From assembly GCA_014706295.1 (NCBI GenBank), contig JACSVZ010000001.1:115889111-115953110 (forward strand): a DNA stretch of 64,000 bases. Reading direction: 5' to 3'. The position numbers were made by a program, and so were the translations under genes. The stretch comes from Lycocorax pyrrhopterus obiensis. Lineage: Eukaryota; Chordata; Aves; Passeriformes; Paradisaeidae. Below the pieces are notes generated by a model. It saw only the letters and a list, made by a program, of their open reading frames with translations. It was not told where the DNA came from and searched no databases. Shown in pieces: positions 34,101 to 46,073 of the stretch; position 1 is the stretch's first letter; the number at the start of each line of letters is the position of its first letter.

Positions 34101-36755
34101 AAATAAGGTCCAAAGTAACTTTCTCCCTCTTAAACTCCCTCTTAGAGTCATCACAGTTTTCCAGGATGAAAATGGAAGCATCTGCAGAGCTGAGGGAGAG
34201 CACCTTTCATGTGGGGAACCCCATGAGCCAGCAAGATTTAAGGATGAGATTAAGTCCTTCAATATGCAAAATATCCACTCCTAGGTCTAAAAGGTTTAAT
34301 CAGATCTTATGGAGTGATGCAAGTTGAAAGGATTTAACGTGCTTGGGGAAAAATACCGTGCTGTTGATAGTGCAGGAAGCTCTGAAGTGAATAATTCTCA
34401 AAGCACGTGCTGGGAGCTGGCAAAGAGTGTGCCCTTAAAACAGTGGTCAAGAGGGAACGTGTGATTCAGTGAGTCAGTCAAGCAGGGAGCTTTCATCTTT
34501 GGAGCCCTGGTTTATGACTTACTTAGGGCGTTAATTATAAATGTCTTGGGTATCCATCCCTCACTTAATTAATCTCCACACTGACGTGAAGTGTGAATCC
34601 GGATCACAACCAAAAGCTCTCCCAGCACAGGGGGCCTCACCCGAGTGGAGGAGAGGGAAAGCTGCTGCAGGATTTGGACAGGGTGGGAGGACAACCCGAG
34701 CCTGAAGGTGTGCAAGTACCTGTGCACCAGAGAGAGTAGAGGATTTGGCTTTTTCCTCCAGCAGTGTCTTCCAGCTCTCAGGCTCCTGCTCGAAACGGGC
34801 ACCCTCAGAATGACAGCACAGCAAAACTTCCCACCGAAGGAGGTTTTGCAGGTTTTAGTGCCCCCCTACTGAAATTCCATTGATGAAAGGAAAAGGAAGC
34901 TGAAAACAGTAAGAAAGGTCACATGAAAGTGAGAGAGAACAGAGATAGAGGAAGAACTACATACCAAGAAGAAAAATACATAAAATAGAATTTAAAAATA
35001 CAAAACTAGACATTGACATGTCAGAGGCAATTAGATTTAAATGCTTCAGGACGTGGACTTTTCTCATAAAGTACATTAAGTGGGGAAACACTGGCAAACA
35101 TGGTTGGTTTCACTACACTACACAGAGCACTCACTAATTAAAAATAAATAAATCAAAACTTAGATTTCTCTTCACATTCTGGTCTTGTTACCTGTGTAAC
35201 TTGATTTTTAAAGATTTTTTATGTCCTCTAAAGCTTTTTAAGTTACCATTCTTTTCAACCAGCTTCAGCATGAACAGTCCTCCTCTATGATTAGTCTTAC
35301 ACGTGAATTAAAGATATAATTCCATAATGAACTCATCAGGTTATGGGAGCTTCTACATCTATCATTTATGCAATCCATTTATTACTGAATAGGCAGAGGT
35401 GCACACACATTATTGCAAAGCATTACTAACCATTGTAACAACCTCTAAGCATTTTTTAAGAACTTTATAGTTTAGTTTTTCTGCCCACAGTCAAGCTTTA
35501 ATTAAGACTGTAGTTAACTGAGGCCTCACGGGCTATGTCTGAGTCATTTTCAATTTGGAAGCTCATCTGTGTCTATATTCTAGATTGCTACAGCACAACG
35601 ATTTTCAGAAGTTAAATTTTTCTAACTAGGGATTATTATATGGAATATCTGACCTCTTTTTTTCACACCTAAAGGATGGAAAAACAATATTTCTCAGATA
35701 AGGCAATCTTTGCCTGCAGACCCGCTGAATTTGGCCCTGAAACTCCAGGTGAAGGTCATGCTTGATGAATAATCACAGGTCCAATCGCAGTCCAACTTCA
35801 CTCCTGCTCAACATTTGCACCAGATAAAGTGTATTTGAAAAATTAATTTAAGCAAAAAATATTTATTCTGAATGAGCAGATGAACTTCATGCTCAGTTTT
35901 AGCATGAAGAGTTTTTTTGCTGTGAATGCATAAATTTTACTGCTTTGGGTAAAGCTGTGGTTTCACTATTATTGTTTTAATAGAGACTAAAACAACTTTT
36001 CCACTTTCTGAGCAGAACCAAATGTGTTTCAAAGGCATCTGTTTATAGCTGTCAGAGGTCTGGCTTCTCAGCAGGTGTGAAATCACCAATAACTAACATA
36101 CCTGCAAATTCCAGTCACGTTTTTATATGGAAACAGTCTGGCTGATGATGCAGGAGTGAAACGTAGACAAGAGGCAGGGGTTTTTCCACCAAAGGCCTGG
36201 CTGGAGTTCAACAGATAACCTAGAACAAATCTCTTTTGCAGAAATACAATTACTGTGGAAGCACAGTGAAATATATATATTTGCCATATCACCCTCAGGG
36301 TTGTTGAAGAAACTTGGAAATGTGCTGCTTACTAGCTTAGCACTGGAATTCAAATTGAGAGCACCTCTTTTTATTTCATTAAGACTTCTGATTTGGCTTT
36401 GATTTCCTAACTTTTTGTGTGAGTAACTTTTGAGTAGTGAGCACTTGAGAATGTTGTTATTTTTAGCTACTTTTTTTTCCAGTTAAGGTTAAGCAAAACC
36501 TAGGTTTCGACATCTATTTTCTTCTTCTTGCTGCGAGCTCTGTGTGTGCAGACACAGATAAAGGATCGTGGCTTCATGTCTCACGGACCCAGAGAGCTGC
36601 AGAGGAACAATTTCACATGCCATTACCTTTAGGCCTCTTTGGACACAAAAGCAGAAAGCTGCAGCTGCATTGTAAAATTGCAAAGCTAAAGTGAATCTCA
36701 GTTTTTGTTTTACTTGGAACCCCGTGGACAACCTTTGGTTCAGAAGTCGACCAGA
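31200..36755. other. Intergenic, no gene recognised
   Basis: AT-leaning DNA without identifiable exons or transposons. 33,470-33,990 is pyrimidine-rich on the plus strand and so carries an open frame of about 200 codons; it runs through a 13-A run near 33,730 and has no recognisable domain. A short TA run lies near 36,270. Nothing else stands out. Confidence 0.6.
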
Positions 36756-36759
36756 GGAA

Positions 36760-37036
36760 GGATCACATAGCGACAGGACAAGGGGGAATGGCTTCAAACT
36801 GAAAGAAGATGGGTTTAGGTTGGATTTTAGGAAGGAACTGTTCCCTGTGAGGGTGGGGAGGCCCTGGCACAGGTTCCCCAGGGAAGCTGGGGCTGCCCCG
36901 TCCCTGGGAGTGTCCAAGGCCAGGTTGGACATCCCACCATGGGACAGTGGAAGGTGTCCCTGCCCATGGCAGGGGGTGGGACTGGGTGATCTTTAAGGTG
37001 CCTTCCAACCAAAGCCATTCTATGTTCTGTGATTGT
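36760..37036 (+). mobile_element. CR1 LINE, 5'-truncated 3' end
   Basis: Recognised from the highly characteristic avian CR1 3' region: the GGAATGGC...TTTAGGTTGGA segment, GGCCCTGGCACAGGTT, AAGGCCAGGTTGGA, GTGGAAGGTGTCCCTGCCCA, ATCTTTAAGGTGCCTTCCAA, and an ending in ATTCTATG/TTCTGTGATT, the 3' octamer-type repeats. CR1 is the dominant bird retrotransposon; almost all copies are 5'-truncated like this one and have no intact ORF. The left edge is approximate. Confidence 0.93.
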
Positions 37037-37330
37037 GAATTCATTGCTCTTGAGCCCCTTGTCACTCAATACAAGGAGATAAAACACTTTTATCACTTCA
37101 TCTGGATAGCTAACGTGGCTTCCCAGTCTACATTGGGACAATAAAAAGGAGAAACTCTTTATAAAAAATTCATACAAATGAGTAGGTGCTCAAAAAAACC
37201 CACCAAAACCAACAAAACATTACTCACCAAAATGCAATGTTTCAAATAGTTCACAGAGTCCAACACAAACACAGACAAAAATTCCACAGTCCCCATGAAA
37301 GTTTGCTTTTTTAAAAATCTCTTTTGAGTC

Positions 37331-37381
37331 TACCCCTCTGCCTGTTCTGTGGGGGCACCATGAGGCAGGCAGAGGGGGGTA
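37331..37381. repeat. Inverted repeat with 14-bp arms
   Basis: TACCCCTCTGCCTG at 37,331-37,344 is mirrored as its reverse complement at 37,366-37,381, with two extra G in the right arm, around a 21-bp spacer. It lies about 300 bp beyond the CR1 copy. It could be a local hairpin or the remnant of a small inverted-repeat element; no target-site duplication was identified. Confidence 0.7.
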
Positions 37382-40300
37382 CAGCTGCAGGGTGTTAGGG
37401 GTGGCAGCTTAAATAGGAGCCATCACTATGTAAATAGTTTGACAGTCATTTCAATCGTGTTTCTTTGTGATGGGGACAGACATCTGATGGTCTTATTTCC
37501 ACATGAGGGAAGCACATATTTTAATAATCTCATAATTTTTCACCAGCAGGTTATGAATATTCAATAAAAAATACATTTTCTAAAATATTTTTATGCTGGC
37601 CTTTTTTCCTTCCACAGGAAATTAAAATAAAAATGTGGGAAAAGTCATAGTTGCTTGTTCTACATTCCCATTTTCTATCTCTTTTGCTGTGGACTTGAGT
37701 AATACTAAAACTATTCAATAATCACAAGAAATCCTGAGTGGCAACCACCAGATCTCACAGCTTTTGTTCTGCTCTAAATGTTCATCCTTAAGGACTTAAA
37801 AAAACCACCAGAAAGTGGTAGGGACCACTGCTTTATCTGTCATGTTATCCTCTCCTCCGTGACTGTTTGACACAGAATAAAAGATGGTTTAAACTCTACT
37901 AGCCTGACACCAGAAGAAGAAGATTGAGTACAAAGTTAATCAGAAAAAAATGACTTTCATTCCTTTATCAGACTTGTAATCCTCCAGGACTGGAGTAGCA
38001 CAGGAATTGAGGTCCATGCTGATTCTCGGCTGCTGCTCCTTAAGATTTATACCTGGGCAACGATGACAGATTTGTTGTACCTCTACTATGCCAACTGAAT
38101 ATGTAAATAGATTAAGGGACATCAATCTAGAATCCACCAGGAACTACAAATATTTAGGAATTATTCTTACAGCAGTCAGTGGAAGTATTACGACAATTTT
38201 AATGAATGTTGTACAAGGTTCAAGGACAGGGAAATAAAATGTTTTGCTCCTGTGGCTACCTTACGCCTATTCTGATGTCTGCTATAATGTTGTTTTGTTG
38301 GGGTTTTTTCCCCCCAAGCATTTAACAGGAACAAATATTTGTATAGGTGCTACAGAATTGTGCTATGGGGAAATGTTGAATTACAAACTGAACTTCATTC
38401 CTGAGAAATTGTAATTACTGCCCAGGAGAGTGTACAGCAAGAAGCTGCTTCCTCTCCGGTGTGGGAACCAGGAGTGTGCTGTGCACCTGATCAGAAAAAG
38501 AGAAATAAATCCCTCAAATAAAAGAAAAAAAAAATTCCCACAACCAGAGAGTACTCACACAGATTCACACCAATATGTCTGGGATTTCAGAGTTCTGCAC
38601 AGATGTCAGAGAGGGGACTGGGATAAGAGGGACCAGTGCCTGGTAATTACAGTTACATGAGCTGACAGAAAGGAAATTTGAGTTTAGAAACTCTCTCCCA
38701 AACCCAGAGGCCAGAAGAACACCTCCTGTTTAGCAGAAGCAATTCCTGTCACCTCTACAGTGTGGCTCCAGGTAACACAGGACACATGCAAAGGGCAGGA
38801 TCATGTCTTGCTCTTTCCTCAGCGATGTATCAAGAGTTCCACTGATGTGCCACCATCACCTCAAAACATTTAAAAAACCCTCAGCTATATGTCCTGCCTC
38901 AAAATTCCTGAGTTATGCTAAAAAGTAGACCTAAAATCAATAAATGCTTAGTTTTTTAATTTGCCCAACCCCACTCACAGTATGCCAAATTCACGCATTT
39001 CAAAATCCCTGGGGGGCAAAAATTTTAATAAAAACTCAGGTGAAAAGCAGATTTCAGTCCATATTGTTAAATTCATGAAGCCACTCAGCAGTGGCAAGGT
39101 GACAGAGTCCAGCTGGACGAGAGCAAGAGCTGAGTGGCCAGCCATAATTTCCTCTTAAAAGCCAGACCAGCCTGCAATGGAGCCTTCATTCTTCCCATCT
39201 TCTACCTCAGGTAAAGCCAGCTCAGAGAGAGCAGGAGATTTTGGTTACTGATGTAGACACCAAAGTTCTCTCCCTCAAAAAGTGCTTCCCTGTAGGTGCA
39301 TTCTGAGCAGCAGCATTTGTGGGATCACAGCCTCTGTGTAAGTTGCTGCTTTTCTCTGTGGCTGTATTGCAGGAGTAGCAGCAGAAGGGTGGTAACGCAG
39401 CAGGAGGCCTTTGGAAACCATTCTGATTCACTGGAGTAGCTGCACACAGCACTGTGGAGCTGCCCCTGACGCTCCTCTGAGGGCAATCCCGTGCTTGCAA
39501 AATTCATCTTTCCTTTTCACACCACCTGGGTCAGGACCCCTGAAGGACTGCGGGCTTTTAAAACTCACTCTTTGGAGGGCGGAGATGTGCAAAGCCAGCT
39601 CCAGGGCTCGGTGGGAGTGCTGATGCTGGGCTTTCCACCCAGCAGGATTCCTCTCTCCAGGCTGGCTCCAGCCTCATTAAGAACAAGTGCTGATTATACC
39701 CATACACAATCACTGAGGAGGAGGATGAGGGCAAGCAAAGACTTCTTAAACCTTTGCCCTTCTTGCATTTCTGTAGAGAAAATTTGCATATTGCCTGCCC
39801 AGATCAAATTCTTAAGAGGTATTTGAACTTTTAACTAAGCAAAGTTTCCCAGAGATCTGTAATCAAGGGGCTCCATCCATATGGAGGTGCCTCACTGATG
39901 GGAAGCAGGCTTCCTGAAACCTTGGAGCATGTGTTCATCCATGAGGAGAAGGAAAACCTGAATTTCCAAGGACACAGATTCTATAGAGAGCAACCAAGTC
40001 ACCTGTATTGGGCCTGTTCTCTAAATGTGACTACGGTCCATGCAATATTGGCAAAGCGATTATTTTACTTTGGCCATACTGTTTGAATAAGCACAGCCTG
40101 GGTCATTAATTTCCTTTACCCATTTTTGATTCAGGAGAGTTTCAGATGGACTGAGCATCTCAGGAACACATTTGCCACTTTAGGCAGCTCCAAAATTATG
40201 GAGCACATCAAATTTCTTGCTCTGCAAGAATTAGAAGAGGCCAAGTCCTCGGCCCGCTCTGTGAACAACTGAAGCTCATTTGGCTTTGAGAGTGATATAC

Positions 40301-43300
40301 TGACTTCTAACAGCTGTCAAACTGTCCAGAACAGCTTTAAAATGCACTGTAGAGCAATGGGATGAAAGTCACAATATATCCTCATAGAGCTGCAGAAGCT
40401 GTGATCTCATGTTCAATCTGTAATCTGAATTTCTATAGAAGAAATGGATGTGAGTTCATTTCCTGGTCGTGCTAGTAAAGGACCTCTGTGATTATAAGGC
40501 ACAGGAGAACCAAGTCTCTATAAATGTGAAGTAATAAACTTTCCTTACCTAAATAACCCAGGGGGCCGTGTGTTCCTGTTTGAACTACCAGCTCTGACAG
40601 TACCAGTTACAGCAGAGTATAAGTTAATTCATTCAGGGGCTGCTACTGGATAAATAATACAAAATAATGGCACATGGTACCTCACAGAAGGCATGCACTG
40701 AGTTGGACAGTGTAGACTCTCCTCAAATATGGGGAACTGCCTGCTCCTAAGAAGTCTTTAGTTCTGATTAATCATTTGCAATCTGATCAAATGGAAGAAA
40801 GCAAGTTGCCTGGTGCTAATGTGTTAAGAAGGCAAGTTGCCTTTCTTAATAGCTGACCCAACAACTGGGCACCCTTCTGGGCTGAGGAACAAATTTATGT
40901 TCCTCAACTGACTTGAAGGCGTTTAGAGACTGAAACAGGCTGCGTATGGGGATGCAGCTAAAAGTAGGTTAAGTAGCAAGCAATTAGCTGCAGATAAACC
41001 ATGAATCAGTCTGGTTGGATGATAAACTGTAATTGCAGCTTTTGCCTCTTCAGTGTGTTTCACAAACACAATAGGCAGGGTCACACTGAAATGTGAGCAA
41101 AACATGACTCTTCTGTGGAGGGAACACATTCCTTCCTTCCTGCTCTCTAGGAGCCAGGGGGAAGGTTTGGTGTGGACACTTTATCAAGCCCTTCAAAGAA
41201 TCCAAGGAAAAGTTTCACGTTAACCTGTGAGTGTTCCATTGGGAAAGGAAAGACATGACCAGTGTGATGAGCAGATCACCCTTTCCATTTGATATTATGC
41301 ATTTAAGCAGTTAACTGTCTGGCCATAAAATCTGATTGATGAGTACTAAAAAGACGATGTCTTGTGGCTACAATTTTTATTGAAACTAAAGCTTGTATTT
41401 CACGTTTCTTTGTCAAGACCAGGGCTTCTTTAGTATTAAAATATACTAAATGCTTACTTTGCTACCTGAACTCAGAGTAAAGTTTCTACTGATGTTTGAA
41501 AAGGACTAGAGGCAACACAGAAGTTCAAGAGATGCCAAATGAGGAAAGCATTCATCTGGGAGATGAGAGAGAAAACAAAAGAAACACTAAGAAACTCTTC
41601 AGATTAATCTTAGGATTTCTGTTACAAACTATTTTAATTGGAGTCATTTTAAGGTTCAACTGACTTGCACCCCTTGGTTCGAAAGACAGTGTCAGAGGTC
41701 AGGCCTACACCTTGATTAGTAACAAACAATCTGATCAAACACCCTGGGTTACCCTGGGGTCAGTGTTAAAAGGAAGTCATATGAAAAGAAGCTATAGCCA
41801 GGGCTGTTTTAACCACTAACCACAACAACAGGCTAATTTGAACCACGATTTTATGAGGATTGACTAATTTCCTTTTTTTTTTAGTGGTGATTTTTGTTCT
41901 TTGGATGCAGAGACACAGGAGAAATTCTAGGGGACCTGTTCACTGAGGCCCATTGCAGCACTGTAAATTGTGATAGATCCCTCCAATAATTCTGTCATCA
42001 CTCCATGTGTGAAATACATCACCAAATTGTGCATATTTATTTCCTACTGCACACACACACACAGGAAAAGGCCCTTTCTGCAAAGATGGAACCTGGGCTA
42101 CAAAGGGAAACGATTTTTCAGAGATGCAACTTTCACCTCTGCTTTTCTTTAGCCTCTCCAAATTTCATGGCTTCCTTTTGACCTCTGGCTTTCCTGTTGC
42201 TCCTACTCCCATGCATAGGCACGCACCTCCAAAAACCACTAATGAAAGTTATTTATATTTATAGTGCACTGGACCAAGTCCTGACCTCTTCTCAGGGTTT
42301 TTCTCTGCACACCAATGCATGGGCAGGGCTGTGGGATTTGCTGCAGGCTCAAGCTGTATTCCACCTTCTCTCTAGTCATGGCCATACGTGAACCTGGATT
42401 TCCCAACATCTGCTTTTAAAATCATGTCTTTTTTGCCTAAAGTGGGTTCTGGAACACACCCTGGTAGTCATATAGAGACAGGAGTGTTTTGGAGCTGGTC
42501 CTTCTCCTTACCACAGGTAACAACAGTGGAGATAGCAGGAAAGTTAACTGGAGGTTTAGTACCTTAATTCTGGATTACCAATGGAAAAATGATCTCACCT
42601 TGATAGCATTTTAAGGCAACATTTACATGATAATAGATAGAAGTGCTCTTTGTGTATTTCCCTTGTAGAAAAACCTTACAAAGTGTAATAAGCATTTAAT
42701 ACATATATTTATAGAAGTTTAATATAGTTGAATAGAATTTACTTATAAAAGCCTGCAGTAATTGAAGCACTTCTACCCTCAGCAAAGAAAGGCCAGCTGA
42801 GAGACTGTCAAATAACACAGAATGAAATAATTTCTCTTTTTAACCATCCTATAGAGTCCTATGCATGTGATGTAATTCTCTGTTCAATTCCACAGAGAAG
42901 GTATCATTTCCTATTAGTCCATGGGGTGTTTGCATGGAGGTTTCCTTTCACAGACTCCTTAGCATAGCCAGAAAATTCATTTTCTCTGTATAAACTAAAT
43001 GGTGGAGCTCTTTTTCTTCTGAAGCTATGTGATGTCTTTCACCACAAAAACAGCCTGACTCTTGTTTTGGAGCCTATTTCCTTGCATATGGCTTCTGCAT
43101 GGAGGCAAATATCACTGCACTATTTAACCAGTATATTGTCACACAGTGATTAATTTCTCCTTTATTTGCAGCATGAAAATCTGTGGCTCAGACCCCCATG
43201 TGGTAAAATAATAGGCTGAAAGATTAGCCACCACCACCACCATCTGTTACCTGTCCCTGACTTCACCCACTTTTTCAGGGGCCAATTGCAATTTCAAAAC

Positions 43301-43652
43301 CTGTCATCAAATGAGTCTATTTTCTTTCACATTATTACCTAGATGACTTCAGTAATTCTGCCTAAATGGGGCCTGAAAAAGAAATGCTGAGAGAAGTGAA
43401 CACAAGTGATATATTTGCATAATGCAGTGGAAGAGAGAGTGCTGTGAGAGGAAATTCTCAGGGCTCGTGTCTCCCATCAGTGTTTACAGAAGGGTGACTC
43501 CATTGCCTGCTCTGGAGTCACTCCAGAGAGCCATGAGAGAGAGAAATGAGATTTTTAGTATCCCACTCCTCACCAAAGTCATCTATTGTGTACAAGGAGT
43601 GAGAGATAATAACTCAATTCTTCTTTTAGTGGGCCTTTCACATGCTGGTTTC

Positions 43653-43678
43653 GTTTGATGGATGTTTATCCATCAAAC
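43653..43678. repeat. Perfect 11-bp-stem hairpin
   Basis: GTTTGATGGAT, a four-base GTTT spacer, then the exact reverse complement ATCCATCAAAC. The flanks do not extend the pairing. Function unknown; too short a stem for a typical miRNA precursor. Confidence 0.85.
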
Positions 43679-46052
43679 ATATAGTTGAAGTTATGGTGTC
43701 CAAATCATGGGAAACTAAAAGGGAGAGGGTAAGAAAGAAGGATAAGAAATCCCAAACAGAGGGGAAATCTATTAAAAAAACTATCCTGTGATCAATATCC
43801 CCATTAATTCCTATGACTGATGGGCTCCAAGCCACATTCATGTGCCCTGTAAGTCTGGCATGCAGCCCTTCAAACACATGGCAGTGTTTGCAGAGGAACC
43901 TTTGCCATTTGAGGGCTCAGCACTGTGGGCTCAGCTCTCTGGCTGCAGAGAGCTCTATGATAAGCAGGAATCATTCTCATGGATCAAGGTAAGGCAATCA
44001 AGATTTAGCCTGTGGAAAATCCTGCTGAAAGCAGCAAGAATCCATGCTACCACTCTTTTTTTCTTTTTCTCTTTTTTTAATTTTTTTTTGCTGTGGGAGA
44101 CACTGCAAAGTGCTGTGTTTCTGCATTTTACCAGCAGCAGCTTTGCAAATACTTCTGCCATTTCTGAAACAGAAGTAGAAACAAACGGCATTTCTTATAG
44201 CAGCCCCTTTTTTTTGTTCCCATTTGAGCAGGAAAACAACTCCTGACTTCGTGCCTTTAGACAAAGTTGTGTTTAGAGGTGCCCTCTGCCTTCTCTGTTT
44301 CTGTGCGCAAGTTCTAGCTCAGCACCACCCATAAGGCTGCAAAGTTTCCCTTGTTTAAACTTTGCCATGAACAGCATGGCATCAATAAAGAATGACATTT
44401 TTCTATGATATGTGTAAAATCCTAAACTTCTGTAGCAATGAAGTGAAATTTCACTATCGAAGTTTTACTTTTGAGTGAGCAATTGCTTTATTCCAGGCTA
44501 TCTTGACACTTACACTACAGCACCTGCCTGTGTTAATTCTCTTGTTTTTACACAGGCACAGTAAGATATTTAACTCAGCTGAATGAATGCTGAAGTGATC
44601 GGCCTGCAGTCGCCCCGCAAGCTGATTCAAATCACACATGCTCTGAGCCACTGAGGTGTGGGCAGACCACAGCCACAAAATCCCACTCTCCCCCTTAGCC
44701 TGGCCTTGGGTTTCCCTGCCTGGAACTTTCCCTGTCAGCTTTGCTTTCTCAGTTAGATTTGGGGCATCCAACACTGACGTCTGTGCTCGCAGAGCGCCGA
44801 GCGCACCATCGGGCCACAACAAACAAAAGCCCTGCGAAGGCACTCCACGCCACATGGAGGGAGCTTTGTTTTCTAGATCCATCCCTTGGATTGCTCTCCC
44901 TGGGATATCAGGCCGGATTCCCGGTGGGAGTAAACAGCTCAGGCTGGCTGTGCGTGACAGAGCTGCCCCCAAAATGAGCTACTAATGTTTATGTGCAGGA
45001 ACAGCCTCAATGTCACTCTCATGTCTGGCTCAGGATTCAGAAGACCATAACTGTTTGACATAACCCATGTATTTGTTATTTTAGGGGGCTGGTTGGAAGG
45101 AGATGGCAAAGGTTTAGGAGTCAATGATCTCCATCAGCTCTACAAACAAGGCAAGACTGCTGGGCTTTGTTTTCTTTTGGGAACTTTCCAAGCATCAGTG
45201 CTTTGCAAGTTACCCCCATAGGCAATTCAGTGTCTGTTTCAAGTTAATGTGCTTTGTTTTTCAGGCCACAAATAAAATCAGAACAAAGTAAAAGTTCACA
45301 TTTGTTTGAAAACAACCCAAGTTGTGTATCGTGTGAAGAGAAAGGTAAAAAGAGGGTCAAGGAAGCTGGGAGTAGAGAGGGCATGGGATAGGGAAAATCT
45401 CTCCAGAGGAGGGAAAGTGGTTTTTAATACACAGAAAAAAGAATACACTGAAGAGAGGAGAAAAAGCTAATAGTAAGAAAGTCTGCATGAAAATAACTCT
45501 GAAATATTGTAGCTCTCTTTTTCCTAGTGAGGTTCTGGTCTCACTCATAAGAGGGTCACAGGGACTGAAGCTACTCTCGTATTTCCATTGTATTAGAGGC
45601 ACATGAAGCAGATGACATCAATAAAACCAAGATACCAGGCCAAATCCTGCCCTTGATTGCAGTCATTCAACTAATTTAAGAACCTTGTTCAATGTAACCT
45701 TTTAATTCTCTGATTCCTGAGAAAGTTACAGCAACAGTGCAGGACTTGCATTAATTACATGTCAGACATACACCTTTGTTAAAACAAACTTACCATAGAA
45801 GGGTTTAGAGGGATTTTTTTTCTTTTTTTCTTGGCAACAGCAAAGATCTTTTTCCAGATCTGTGAATGTGATGCTGTGGTAGCTGATTTTCCCCCCTACC
45901 TTTATGCTTTCATGCCATAGCTGTTTTCTCCAGGATGGCCGCAGAGTTAGGCTGCTCACTTGGTTCTTGGAAGACCTATTTTTACAAATCTTGGACCTAT
46001 TTTTACAGTCCTTCACCCCTTTATGAACACTGGATGAATCTGGAGACAGCAG

Positions 46053-46073
46053 TCCCCACCTGTCAGGTGGGGA
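46053..46073. repeat. 21-bp palindrome carrying paired CACCTG/CAGGTG boxes
   Basis: TCCCCACCTG and CAGGTGGGGA are exact reverse complements separated by one T. Each arm contains the CAGGTG E2-box bound by ZEB and SNAI zinc-finger repressors and by some bHLH factors. It could be a dimeric binding site or chance; there is no gene nearby to assign it to. Confidence 0.75.

Noticed and set aside
44454..44972. 172-codon minus-strand open frame
   Set aside because: No domain recognised and a similar-length opposite-strand frame covers the same DNA; a locally GC-richer segment explains both.
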